A stretch of DNA of 64,000 nucleotides, from contig CAJQUW010006858.1 of NCBI GenBank assembly GCA_907163375.1, positions 1-64,000 of the forward strand. The letters are read 5' to 3'. The notes under the pieces were generated by a model. The model was not told the DNA's origin. It searched no databases and saw nothing but the letters and a program-made list of their open reading frames with translations. The first letter of the stretch is position 1, and every line of letters starts with the position of its first letter. Shown here in pieces: positions 12,650-22,746 of the stretch. Made by a program: the position numbers and the translations under genes. The DNA comes from Prostheceraeus crozeri (lineage: Eukaryota; Platyhelminthes; Polycladida; Euryleptidae).

Positions 12650-13980
12650 TAATGATCTAATGATTGGCATAAATGAACTTAGGAAGATACAAGAAGGACT
12701 TCTACACCAGTAATAATGTTATGATTAGGGCAATTTCTTATGACCTTAAAAAACTCAAAATGTGACCTAAACATGACCCAAAAATTGTAAATTGTAGTTT
12801 GTCATTATTTTAAAATCTGAAAATATATCAAAAGTTATGTTTCCATTTTCAGGCAAAAAGTTAAAAGTTCAATTTAGGACAAAACGATTTTTCTACAAAA
12901 CAGTAATATAATTTACTTCATTTGATGTTAAAAAGTCTTTGCATAGCATTGTATTCAACATGGAGAATAACGCTCTACCGAAGCAGCGGCTGGCTGTCTA
13001 GGGAAGGCAGACGACACGAGCCAATCCTGGAGCCGCCGGTAACATTCACATCTGTAGGCAATGCATTCATTGGAACTGTTCTCAGACTGTATCGCGCTGC
13101 TGAGAAGACCAATATTGCGTCATTCTGCAACCATCGGTTATTTCTATATCTACTTCCCGGTAACTCTAACAGTTTAAGACTACAGCAAAATGATCAAAAT
13201 ATCAGTAAATATGATGAGACACAAAAAATATGACAATATTACCTTACCCTAAAAATGTGACAAAAATTCATTCCTAGTTATGACAAAAAAATTCATAGTT
13301 ATGGGAGATCTCTTATTCTTCTCTAATCATGCATTTCATAGGGTTGAAGCAATGTGCAGCTGAAGTTTTTATGTTTTTAGAAAGTTTGGAATCTTTAGAA
13401 ACGATTACTTGAACTCTTATTGCAGCACTTGGTCACAAGCCTATCAAGTCGCCTTGATAAACCCACATTTATGTGGTGTATGTCAACAAAATCATGTTGA
13501 GTGTAATAAGGTATACACAGTGTTGCCACTTCTGTGCGCGAAAAAAGATATTTAGGTGTGAAAATGTTGTGAGGATTATATTTGTGGATCACCTGTAAAG
13601 ATGACATATTAAGCAGTTTTGTATTGTTGAACAGATTTTGCATGGTTTTCCCATTTTTCACACAACAACGAAAAATACTGAGAATACGTAGAACTGAATA
13701 AAATTTCCTTTGACCGAGTAACTGCGCTGAACGATACAAAGAAGTAAAATGTGTGTGTGTGCATGTGTGCTCACATAAGCCCAATTTTCTACATCACAGC
13801 AACCAGCTATCTCAACATCTAGTGCACAATACACTAATTTTTTATTTTCTTTTACAGTTGTATTTAGGGTCGATAGCTTTGCACACGTTACAATTGCATT
13901 CTTCATTGTTTTTTCTTTTATTAATCGAAATCATTTTTCTTCCTGGTTTAGTAAAAAAGTCACTGGAATGTTTTATTTAT
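12650..13980. other. Stretch without recognisable genes; repeat-like
   Basis: Contains short repeated phrases (TTATGACCTTAAAAAACTCA near 12738; TATGACAAAAA-type near 13230-13300) that suggest the edges of an unclassified non-autonomous element. Frames at 12922-13233 and 13395-13906 show no recognisable motifs. Confidence 0.3.
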
Positions 13981-13987
13981 TTTTTGT

Positions 13988-14162
13988 TTCAAGTGTTCAT
14001 TGTGTCATGATCTTTATGTGGGACAGAGCTGTCGACCTGCTAAACTTCGATGTCAAGAACATGAACGTAGTATTCGTAACAGAGATTCCACGAGTGCTTT
14101 GAGTGAACATCATCTAAAATTTCACGCCAATAGAGAGATGGAAATGAGTGATTCTAACTAGG
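13988..14162 (+). pseudogene. Penelope-like element GIY-YIG endonuclease fragment
   Basis: About 58 codons on the plus strand read as the C-terminal endonuclease of a Penelope-like retroelement. A Cys-x2-Cys segment is followed by DLYVGQSCRP (the GIY-YIG start), then CQEHERSIRNRDSTSALSEH, which carries the family's conserved Arg, His and Ser-Ala-Leu residues. A stop follows soon after. No reverse transcriptase was found upstream. A second, independent copy of the same domain lies at 42969-43380 on the other strand. Confidence 0.8.
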
Positions 14163-15398
14163 AGATTCTTATTCAACAATTCAATGCCATTCTTTTCCAG
14201 AATGGCTGAAGCCCGCTTCATAGCGATGAAAATGCCTAAACTTAATTGACGTCATGAACAGAGTTGATGAGTTGCCAATACTATTCCGCTGATTTATTTA
14301 ATGGACTTAACCATTTTCAAAATGTTTTGAATTATTTGGTTATGTCTGGTGTGTTTGGTTTTCCGAACTTTTGTGCATAATCGCTTTATTTCACGTACCT
14401 AGTAAACATAAATTTTTAAGAAGTGAGAGTTTTGTCATACGTTTCAAATATCTAGCATGCTTCAAAAGTATCCAAAAATGTCCTGGTGAAAGATTTTCGA
14501 AACATCGGGCTCAACTTGTAGTTCATTATTTTAATTTATTGCTTGAAAAAGGCGATGGGTATATTCTGATCTGTATATATTATCTCTTTTTCTTTGCAGG
14601 TACGAGACCTCAATCTCCTAAGCAGACGCAATGGAATAGAACAAGGAGAGTGAATTGAAATTGTCATGAATGATGAGAGATGATGCGAAAGTGCGTAAGT
14701 GTATTGTTTTTATACATAGTTGAACAATATGAATAGTACATGACACCGTGTGTACCGTAGACAACTAACAACAATAGTCACTAACGATATTCTCAATTCA
14801 TATATATGGGCTGTAATGATGTGTAATTGCCAACGGACATCTGATGCATGCAATTTCTTTTCTTATACTAAATATCCATATTTTTCTTAATTTCTGAAAT
14901 TGAATGACCATTGATATTATGATCAATACAGTGGAACCTCCAAAAGCGGAATGCGGAGTGTTCGATGAACTACTTGCCATCTATTAGACCTTACATTCAT
15001 AACAAAGCGGAATGCGGAGCACTAATGAGTTACCGGCTCACTCAATCAACCTTAAATAATCTAATGAGAAGCGGAGTAGCTGAACAATTATTATGTTGAA
15101 AATCGTCACGCAATCTTGAAAATCGTTCAAACTACTTCTGTAAAAAACTGCTCAAAAAATCATGAATACTTTTTTCGCACCTTCGATTCATGCATAATTT
15201 GAAGAATTTTGGCAGAAGGGACTTCTATAACTAAGGACTTCTATAAATTCCTCTATCTATCGATTGTTGTCAGATTCCGGATTTGTGGCAGCTAATTCTG
15301 CACTGAGTAAGGCCTCATCGTCTGCGTCAGTTTCCGCAGTCACATATGCCTCTGAAAGAGAAGATTGTTGCTTTTTGGGCATCAAGAATCCGGCTTTC

Positions 15399-15971
15399 TC
15401 AAAATATCTGGCCACTGTTGAAGTGTTGTTCAACGTGTTGAATGCGTTCGCCAGCCGTAGGTAAGCCCTGAGAATTATGACCTGACAAGGGGTTTTCTTC
15501 CAACATGCATATGTTAGCCGTATGTTTGTGCAAATATTTGCGGTAGCGAATTTTTAGCGCTTTTTCGTTTCCTTGATCCACGGGCTTTACCACACTCGTA
15601 CAATTTGGGGGTAACCATTCAACGCGCATGTTGGTAAGACTATCTTCACACTCCCCCACTCCATGGGAATGTGCACTGAAGTTGTCTAAGAAAAGAATTC
15701 CATGTCGGTTCTCACTTTTAAGTTTTGTGTTGAATTCCAATAGCCAGTCACGAAAGATTTCCCAATTCATCCACGCCTTCTTATTCGATTTCCAAGAGAT
15801 ACACGAAGGAAGTCTTTTGGGCTCATTCCCTATTGCCTTAAAAGCACGAGGTGTCGGAGAGTTATTCACAACGATCATTCTTTCCATGTGACCATCGATA
15901 GCAGCGACAATGTAAACAGTAATGCGTTTCTTGCTGACTTTGGTTCCAGCGGGATCATCCCCTTCCAACAA
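15399..15971 (-). pseudogene. Tigger-like transposase, catalytic domain
   Basis: This minus-strand piece of 190 codons has the DDE_1 catalytic core of pogo/Tigger transposases. KKRITVYIVAAIDGHMER is the post-first-Asp strand region. LFLDNFSAHSH holds the second Asp. EWLPPNCTSVVKPVDQGN holds the third acidic position, with the typical TS-x-x-QP/KPxDQG pattern. The frame stays open to the insertion point of the Harbinger element at 15984. The N-terminal part of the same gene resumes at 19111, so the gene was intact through this region when it was hit. Confidence 0.85.
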
Positions 15972-16360
15972 GAGCGTTTTCTAAAGCCCCAGTCCCACTG
16001 TCACGATTTTTGAGTGCGAACTAATACGAACCGACATTCGTTGTGCATCGCTTGACATCGTATTGATTATCATTAGTTCGCTGTCACTTCCGTACTAGAT
16101 CGGCCACATTCGCAGGCGGATACGATTGTTTTGGACATGTTCAAAACAATCGCAGGGACTCTGCGAATGAAAGCATGTTCGTATTAATTCGTTTAACATC
16201 GTTTTGGCTCGTGTTAATTATTATTAGTTATTATCTCATCTTGTCAGTTCCTAGCGCATCCCTACTAGTTCGCAATCGATATAAAATATGCACTCGTAGC
16301 ATGACTGCTTGATTCAGTGCCTCAAACACACTTGAAAACTACTGGTGTTGCCACTTGCTG

Positions 16361-17650
16361 ATGGCATTTCTTAATTCTCAGACATTACATCTACTGAATG
16401 CTCTTTTAACAGCCCAACAACAGCATGCTGACGACATTGACAGTGTAGTCAGGTTGGTCTTCATGCGATGTCAGAAACGGCGGAGAAGGCATTGGGTTCG
16501 ACAGTGGCTGATCAGAAGACCGCTTTATGGCATATATGAAAAACTGATGGGAGAATTGGAGCGCGAAGATGTGGCAGGATTCCGCAACTTCACCCGCATG
16601 GACCCAAATAAATTTTGTGAGCTGCTGCAGAAACTCAATCACCGCATTAGGAAGCAGAATACCTGGTACAGGAAGTCACTGGATCCAGCTCTGAAGTTAT
16701 CTGTTACACTCCGCTACTTTGCTACAGGTGAAAGCTATCATTCCCTAATGTACAGCTTCAGAGTTGCTCATAACACAATCTCGAAGATTGTGCGAGAAGT
16801 GAGTTGTGCCATTGTGGAGGAATTGGCATCTGAAGTCATATCCTGTCCAACATCATCCGAAGAGTGGCTAGCAGTTGCGGATGGATTTGCGGCGAGATGG
16901 CAGTTCTTCCATGCCCTCGGTGCACTAGATGGCAAGCATGTACCAATCAGATGCCCTGCAAATGGCGGATCCTTATACTACAACTATAAAGGATTCCACT
17001 CGATTATTCTGATGGCCCTTGTAGATGCAGAATACAAGTTCATTTGGATCGATGTCGGGACGGCTGGCTCCCACTCCGATGCCCAAGTCTTCAATCACAG
17101 TGAACTGAAAGACGCCATCGAAGATGGTATGATTGGTTTCCCTGATGCTTCACCCCTTCCTGGCGACGACAAAGACACGCCATTCTTTCTGATTGGGGAT
17201 GATGCATTTGCACTCAGGACATGGTTTATGAAGCCCTACTCAACCCGAAGCCTTCAACGTGATGAACGCATCTTCAATTATAGACTCTCCAGGGGAAGAC
17301 GAATAGTGGAGAACGGTTCCGGAATTTTGGCCAATCGATTCCGATGCCTCTTGACAACAATGCGGCAGACTCCAGAGACAGTGACCAAAATTGTAGAAGC
17401 ATGTGTGTGCCTACACAATCTAATGCGCATTTGGTCCACCGGCTTGATACTATGCGATGTCGATCATGAAGATGAGAATCACAAATTTGTTCCTGGTGAT
17501 TGGAGGGATGGTCGGCAGATGTCGGCTGTGAATAAGCCAGTCGGTGGGAACCGAGCAAGCGTTGCAGCCAAAGCTGAACGTGATTATCTGAAGAACTATT
17601 ATAACTCTGATGCTGGTAGTGTTGAATGGCAGGACCGAATGGTTGCCTGA
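16361..17650 (+). CDS. PIF/Harbinger transposase (DDE_4, HARBI1-like), intact
   Basis: About 429 codons without interruption. The N-terminal half is helical, including YRKSLDPALKLSVTLRYFAT, the segment before the DDE core in this family. The catalytic core follows. The first Asp lies in ALGALDGKHVPI (window position ~16920), the second in FIWIDVGTAGSHSDAQVF (~17040), and the Glu in SRGRRIVENGSGILANRF (~17300). It ends with the conserved ACVCLHNLMR. Length and motif spacing fit a full-length nuclease that cuts and joins element ends in the nucleus with the Myb/MADF partner. With intact TIRs the element could be mobile if the partner is supplied. Confidence 0.92.
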   Translation: MAFLNSQTLHLLNALLTAQQQHADDIDSVVRLVFMRCQKRRRRHWVRQWLIRRPLYGIYEKLMGELEREDVAGFRNFTRMDPNKFCELLQKLNHRIRKQNTWYRKSLDPALKLSVTLRYFATGESYHSLMYSFRVAHNTISKIVREVSCAIVEELASEVISCPTSSEEWLAVADGFAARWQFFHALGALDGKHVPIRCPANGGSLYYNYKGFHSIILMALVDAEYKFIWIDVGTAGSHSDAQVFNHSELKDAIEDGMIGFPDASPLPGDDKDTPFFLIGDDAFALRTWFMKPYSTRSLQRDERIFNYRLSRGRRIVENGSGILANRFRCLLTTMRQTPETVTKIVEACVCLHNLMRIWSTGLILCDVDHEDENHKFVPGDWRDGRQMSAVNKPVGGNRASVAAKAERDYLKNYYNSDAGSVEWQDRMVA

Positions 17651-18229
17651 TCAGTTTAAATGCTGCTATTTAGGGAATTGTAGAAAATCAGACATTGATT
17701 TACACTGAATAAAAAGTCCTTTTATTGAGTCTATACATGTATATTGATGAAGTCTTTTTTGAAATTATTTTAGATTAAATGAAAAGCGACAGATCATATT
17801 CTTCTGCATTTTCATTCAAGTCATTTTCAATGGAAGCTTTTACAAATTTAGATTGTGATGATCGAATTATGATGCTGGATGTTGCATTGTGGAATTTCAA
17901 AGCAATACTTTTGTGATGATAGTGAATCATAATATTGAATAGGCCTAGAAAAAATAGAACAATCATAATCAATGAAATTAGTATTGTTTTGGTAGTCTGA
18001 GGAAAGATAGACAAATACATTAGGCTACATGGACTGAGATGAAAATGAAGTCAAAAGAAAGGATAATGACACTTCAAGAAACCGAACTAGTAATTTGGAT
18101 TGAACAGAGCCCATTTGACCATTTAGCATTGATTTATGCCCATCCCTTGATTAATCAAAATGAGTAGAAAAAGGGATTGTTTCTAAGGTTTCGTTAAATG
18201 CTTGTTCACGAAAAAAGCAAATCATAAAG

Positions 18230-18670
18230 CGCCTCATCATAGTTGCATCAGAAAAAGACATTGCTGGTAAAATTCTTGATATGCTTCTGCCTGATATGCT
18301 GTAGGTACCAATTAAGAAGCCTTGTCCCAGTGACATGGCCCAACTCTTCTGCCTTGGTGTCTCACAGTGATTTCTTCCTAGCAGAGTCCTTGTAAGAAAC
18401 ATCAGATTTGTCAAATAATTCAGGATTATCTTTCAACCATTCTATGATGGACATTTCTTGTTCTCGGGTCAAGCTGATTGGATTGGCCTTCTTTCGTCTT
18501 TTTGGTCCAGTATCTTGCAACTCATTCTCCTTTGATTGCTGACTTTCTTCATCACTTGAACGCTGGCTTTCTTCATCTGGAGTTGAAGTGCCCTCCGGTG
18601 TGACAATGGGCATGGACATCTTCGTCTTCTTGCCTCCCTGGGCCTTCACTTTATGAACGTTTGGCATCAT
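18230..18670 (-). pseudogene. Harbinger accessory Myb/MADF-like DNA-binding protein, frameshifted
   Basis: The 102-codon frame ending at 18362 has a basic, Ser/Glu-rich N-terminus with an RRKK stretch. A helical segment follows, with LTREQEMSIIEWLKDNPELF. A second frame (about 18360-18235) continues with AEELGHVTGTRLLNWYLQ-type residues typical of MADF/Myb modules, then meets stops. This is the expected partner of the Harbinger transposase, which it would guide to the element ends and the nucleus. A frameshift near 18365 and a stop near 18265 break it here. Confidence 0.7.
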
Positions 18671-19110
18671 GGATGATTGAAGCGTAGTCTGTATGCGATA
18701 GTGCTGAAGATCTTCAGGACGACTAAAAATCGCAGTGTATGCCTGCGATATTTAAACAGTCGTAAACCACCGCACTGGTGCGTGTTGCATCTCATTGGTT
18801 CGCACTGATTTCTATTGCTTTCTATTTATTCTCATCGACTCCGTATCATGTCCCACAGCAACCGCACTGCGTCCCTGACGCTACCAAGCTTCATCCGTAT
18901 GACATCGAATTGCGTCGTGTCAAATCCTAATCGTTCCTGCTATGTTCTCATCGATTTGCACAGATTTTTGTACCAGGTCGCATCAATTCTGTCTTGAGGA
19001 AAAACTAATGCGGATGTCAACCAAAATCGTCACTATTCGCAGACGATTCCATTCTGTTTAATTCGTATTAGTTCGCACTCAAAAATCGCGACAGTGGGAC
19101 TGGGGCTTTA

Positions 19111-19291
19111 CCAGTAACCTCCCAAAACAATCCAACTTCACCATTGAAAACATTCTTGAATTATATTCCTCGAGTAGTGTTGGGAGTTTGTCTTTGAATT
19201 CTTTGGCTATTTGAATGGGAGCACTAGCGTTCTCCTTGTAACGCCTTGCATACAACTTAAGAGCGTGAACGAAGCACCTCAAGCCGACCAT
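19111..19291 (-). pseudogene. Tigger-like transposase 2, segment upstream of the catalytic core
   Basis: The minus strand carries ASAPIQIAKEFKDKLPTLLE followed by EYNSR and, after a frameshift, an FNxxxxGLFW-like phrase. This matches the region around the first catalytic Asp of Tigger transposases (normally VFNxDExGLFW). It is the upstream half of the gene whose catalytic remainder lies at 15399-15971. The acidic residue expected in that motif is not visible, so the copy was already decaying or carries sequence errors. Confidence 0.6.
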
Positions 19292-19493
19292 TGGAAGATT
19301 GAGATCATCTTTGTTGAATGAAAGTTTTTGATACCGTAGACTTTACACAGTTTTTTTCAGTCTTTCAATTGTATTTTCTAGAAATTTTTAAGAATTTTAC
19401 TCAAATTTTGATAAATTAATCTTACAGGTATAAACATTGAATAGATGACAATAATGATATAATTCAAAATTCGGAATACATTTTTTTAATTTG

Positions 19494-19540
19494 AAAGTGT
19501 GTAAAGTCACCCCATATGTTGGGGTGACTTTACACACTTT
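19494..19540. repeat. Perfect 21-bp inverted repeat at the pogo-like element 3 boundary
   Basis: AAAGTGTGTAAAGTCACCCC plus A at 19494-19514 is the exact complement of 19520-19540, with a 5-nt spacer. The right half is the left terminal repeat of pogo-like element 3. The left half may be the abutting terminus of another copy, or a duplicated end. Confidence 0.8.
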
Positions 19541-19789
19541 AAACTTTTCAAGGTAGAAGTATGTGAGAATCAAGATTTATGTTAACTAAGGACTTCTACG
19601 TGCTGACTTTACACATTTTACATGTTTTAAAAAAAGAAAAATTTTCGCATATGTGCAGTAGTGTATTGTTAACTGATTACCGGTAACTGACAGTGAAAAT
19701 AGGAAGATTACAAAAGGTTATCCCGAAGGTTACAAAAGGTTGTCATAAGGTCATACCAAAGAAGTATAAAAATGTCATAAAATGTCATC

Positions 19790-20290
19790 AGAATGCAAAC
19801 GTCAAATGTCCGATGCGAGAAAAATAAATTCGGCCCTTCTTCACATGTGTCATCTTTCTCTGGCCAAACGTATGTCGTCTCTCTGACATGCCTCAAAAAC
19901 TGGACAGTAAAATCAGCATTTCCATAGATATTGACAATTGTTCCCACGTAAGTCTTCTGTTTCGTAAATCTGACTAACACCCAACCTCCAATCTTCAAAG
20001 CACCGAGCTTTGGAATCCTGGTAATTCCAGAAGCACCGCCATTTTCTTTGTCACTGCAGTTACTGTCTTCATCGGTTTCCATGTCATTTTCATCTTCCTC
20101 TTCTGAGGCGTCACATTCACTTTCTTCGCTAGATTCGTCTTCTGTGGTGTCGGATTCTTCACTTGTCTCATTGGTCTTCTTTTTCGACGTTGATGCTGAG
20201 GCTCCTTGGATTTCTGATATAGAGATTGACTTTCCAGGTTCAACATTTATTTTCTTTTTTTTTTGAACGATTGTACCTTGCATTAGGTGG
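19790..20290 (-). pseudogene. pogo-like transposase 3, acidic C-terminal tail
   Basis: An open frame on the minus strand encodes a long Ser/Glu/Asp-rich stretch. It is followed by a small beta-rich segment with GGWVLVRFTKQKTYVGTIV and VRETTYVWPEKDDT, as found at the C-terminus of many invertebrate pogo transposases. The frame runs straight on from ARYNRS of the upstream catalytic part, so a deletion has removed the remainder of the catalytic core between them. Confidence 0.7.
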
Positions 20291-20897
20291 CCCACCATTG
20301 CACCACGAATCCCACATATGTTCTGCTTTGAATACTACATACATAGGCAACACTGTCCCTGACGCTGTTCCAGAAAACATATTTGAAGTGCAACTTTTAG
20401 TTTGATTCATGATTCTTTCGGGATATTTCGAACCTCGTTTAAAAACCAGCTTCTGCCTACCGGGATCATCTGAAACATTTGTTTCGTCGTAGTTTATAAT
20501 ATGAGAAGCTGGTACACCAGCCAAACTTTCAGAAGGATGATCGAAATAGATGTTAATATCATCAGAATTAACTTCCCCGCGAATGGTTTTGATATTTTGT
20601 GCCTGTCTCAGCGATAATTGATCTTTATTTCTCTTCAGAAAGCTGTTCACCCACTCAACGCCAGGCAGATTATTCTTGAAGCACTTAACATTTCTGCCTT
20701 CTTTATCTAGGATCCTCTTTGCAATCATTCGGATATCCAAAAGAGATAATGGGCAACTCCATTCTCCACATGTTTGTATTACTTTTATCAAGGATGATTC
20801 AGTTTCTTTTGACAAAGCAGTTTGACCACCAGGTGTTAAAGGATGTTTTCCTTTGGACGTTTTTTGAATAGTGCTAAAGGAAATACCATGCTTCTCC
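20290..20897 (-). pseudogene. pogo-like transposase 3, central part, cut by the Polinton insertion
   Basis: This holds the CENP-B-like HTH region (around DIRMIAKRILDKEGRNVKCF, VEWVNSFLKRNKDQLSLR) and the start of the DDE_1 domain with IINYDETNVSDDPGR, which carries the first catalytic Asp. It ends at KAEHMWDSWCNGGPPNARYN. Codons beyond 20897 come from the Polinton terminus and are not part of this gene. Its true N-terminal codons are on the far side of the insertion, at 42292-42410. The later catalytic acids are lost in an internal deletion. Confidence 0.85.
20892..20897. repeat. 6-bp target-site duplication (left), TTCTCC
   Basis: TTCTCC directly abuts the terminal AGTAGTAAGC of the Polinton and recurs at 42292-42297 after the opposite terminus. 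A 6-bp duplication is the usual product of Polinton integrases. Confidence 0.9.
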
Positions 20898-21640
20898 AGT
20901 AGTAAGCAAAACTCCACTTCTGGACCGCGCAAGATGGCCGCCATCGCTGACGTCCCCCCCCCTTCAGCGTGAAATTCTGCATCGGTATGGTGAATTTGAA
21001 CGCCATCGGAGAGAAAAATTTTCGCTGACTCCCCCCCCCTCTGGACAGCTCGCTTCGATTTTGCCTTCCAGTGAACGGATTTTGTCGTGCCATAGCTCGT
21101 TTGAAAGCTAAGAGTGAGACAAATTCACTGAAAGAATCGGCTTGTTCCTATCTGTCTTCGTTTAGATGTGAGACGCCATTTAAGATTTTGGGACATTGGT
21201 GAAAAACGACAGAGTTAGAATTTGGGACGTTTTGGGCTGTAGCACCAAAACGAAGGCTCGGATGGGAAAACGGATTTCAGATTTGGAATCAGCGTGAAAT
21301 TCTTTATCTGTATGGTGAGTTTCAAGTCAATCGGCGAGAAAAAGTTTCGCTGACGTCCCCCCCCCTCTGGACAGCTCGCTTCGATCTTGGCTTCCAGTGG
21401 ACGGATTTTGTCGTGCAATAGCTCGTTTGAAAGCTAAGAGTGAGACAAATTCAGTGAAAGAAACGGCTTGTTCCTATCTGTCTTCATTTAGATGTGAGAC
21501 GCCATTTAAGATTTTGGGACATTGGCGAAAAACGACAGAGTTAGAATTTGGGACTTTTTGGGCTGTAGCTTCAAAACGAAGCATCGGATGGGAAAACGGA
21601 GGCCAGATTTGGAATCAGCTTGATGTTATTGTCCAATGAG
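20898..21640. repeat. Left terminal region with poly-C tracts and a 326-bp tandem repeat
   Basis: After AGTAGTAAGC come a segment AAGATGGCCGCCATC and GACGT next to a run of C. A unit of about 326 bp follows: its CTGGACAGCTCGCTTCGAT start occurs at 21041 and again at 21367, and the second copy is cut at about 21622. Compared with the right terminus, 414 bp are missing between the poly-C run and TTCAGCGTG (about 20960). Short open frames in these repeats are not considered genes. Confidence 0.85.
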
Positions 21641-21672
21641 GATCATCATCCAATGAGAATCAAGCATTTCTG

Positions 21673-21680
21673 TATAAATA
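21673..21680 (+). promoter_or_regulatory. TATA box, left-arm rightward promoter
   Basis: TATAAATA stands 106 bp upstream of the leader ATG at 21779 and about 30 bp upstream of a TCATTC sequence that could serve as an initiator. It is the only strong TATA motif in front of the long rightward gene cluster, so it may drive a polycistronic or alternatively spliced transcript. The mirrored copy is at 41095-41102. Confidence 0.6.
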
Positions 21681-21778
21681 GCGAGCCTTCCACAGTGAGA
21701 ATCATTCCATCGTTGAATCATACGAGTGACGGACGCACATTTTCTCTCTCTAGTTCCCTGTTCTATTATCCAACTAAA

Positions 21779-22553
21779 ATGGTAAGTCGCTACTTTCCTC
21801 CCTCTCCTCCCTTGAACGTAAACTTAATACAATCTTTTTTCATTTTCAGTCATCCACTCCATCTGCTGCACTAGTAGGACAAAATGGCGGTCAAACGTTA
21901 CAAGGTTCGCTACGGTCAGATCATCTACAACTGAGGCCAGTGGAAGAAACAACCAAGGTACATAATCCTACACCGCTACAGCGTAAATTTAAACAAGTCT
22001 TGCGTTATGACGATCATAGCGTAGTACTCCAAACGGGAATGCTCCCTTCCACGGATGTCAAGATAATGCGCAATCAGTATGGGGACTACATACTGATCCC
22101 CGTGAGTCCGTACATTCGCCACCAACTTGATATTATTGAGGAGTATGTGACATTAAATATGGACATTCCTACTCCTCTTGCTCAAGAGTGGAAGGCTAGA
22201 GATGACAAGGATACTCCCTATAGAAAGATTTGGGATGGTAATCACATTTGCCTACCGGTATCACATTGGTGTACTTACTATAAGAAGGAGGGAGATCAAT
22301 CAATAGCCATCAGATGTGATGAGCTCGGAGAAGGTACTTGGGATATCCTTTTCAAAGTGAATGGGCTATATTATGGTCGACACAAGGATAATAAAATAGC
22401 CTCTCTCTCCATGCATATGGAATCCATCCTATATATTCCAAAACCACCAACGTGGACGACATAATTGATCAAATCCTTAACAGCAGTGGTACGAAGCGCA
22501 AGTCGGAGAAGAATGCTACATCAAAACGCAAATCAAAGAAGGAGAATTACTAG
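21779..22553 (+). pseudogene. SSB-like protein gene, left arm: start-codon intron, 1-bp frameshift
   Basis: The ATG at 21779-21781 is followed at once by a donor GTAAGT. An acceptor TTTTCAG ends at 21849, giving a 68-bp intron, and the coding frame is open from 21850. A segment near the C-terminus (FKVNGLYYGRHKDNKIASLS) resembles beta-strand patterns of a small Polinton protein family that I tentatively link to single-stranded-DNA binding. The last ~30 residues are Lys-rich. Here a CC/CCC homopolymer difference at 22447 shifts the frame and truncates the product at 22464. The right-arm copy is intact to the stop equivalent to 22551. It is the first gene of the rightward cluster. The function is an inference and remains uncertain. 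Confidence 0.6.
21782..21849 (+). other. Spliceosomal intron between codons 1 and 2
   Basis: A consensus donor GTAAGT follows the ATG directly, and TTTTTTCATTTTCAG closes the 68-bp intron. The downstream frame opens in phase 0. No ATG lies between 21850 and the conserved protein start, so splicing is the simplest way to supply one. The mirrored intron is at 40926-40993. Confidence 0.75.
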
Positions 22554-22587
22554 CCCTTTCCTAACTCTACCCTATGACAATTCGCTT

Positions 22588-22713
22588 ATGTGCTTTGAGT
22601 GTCGTAGACGTGGTCTTATTAGATACATTTTACTTCTTCGTTGCCATCATATCATTTGTGTATTTTGTCGTGAAAAGCATCGATGTAATTCTTCATTTTG
22701 CAATATGTTATAG
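22588..22713 (+). CDS. Small RING-like zinc-binding microprotein
   Basis: The 41-residue product from ATG 22588 has the spacing CFEC, then RCHHIICVFC, then CNSSFC. This is a Cys/His pattern of the RING or zinc-ribbon type with eight metal ligands in a very short chain. An alternative frame from 22574 (about 51 codons) would give a hydrophobic membrane-like peptide over the same bases. The zinc-ligand pattern makes the first reading more likely. Upstream in-frame codons overlap the tail of the SSB-like gene. The function is unknown, and the identical copy lies at 40061-40186. Confidence 0.5.
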   Translation: MCFECRRRGLIRYILLLRCHHIICVFCREKHRCNSSFCNML

Positions 22714-22746
22714 AACGCTTCCTTAGATGTGTAATTTCCGTTTTAG

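Larger units (their letters stand above)
15984..19108. mobile_element. Complete PIF/Harbinger transposon inserted in Tigger-like element 2
   Basis: Two 47-bp terminal inverted repeats with one mismatch bound the element. The left one begins AAGCCCCAGTCCCACTGTCA and the right one ends with its complement. TA flanks both sides; the 3-bp TWA duplication usual for this superfamily cannot be told from TA here. It carries the standard pair of PIF/Harbinger genes: an intact transposase (plus strand) and a Myb/MADF-like DNA-binding protein (minus strand, damaged). Confidence 0.9.
14935..19300. mobile_element. Tigger-like DNA transposon 2, split by a Harbinger element
   Basis: The left end at 14935 reads CAGTGGAACCTCCAAAAGCG after TA, a typical Tigger/pogo terminal sequence. 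The transposase lies on the minus strand in two pieces (15399-15971 and 19111-19291) separated by a complete PIF/Harbinger element. The far end is not clear: similarity stops near 19300, just before another transposon begins. Confidence 0.65.

Noticed and set aside
20836-21418. Frames such as those at 20836-21093 and 21215-21418 in the terminal repeats
   Set aside because: They fall in GC-rich tandem repeats and poly-C tracts and change with repeat number.
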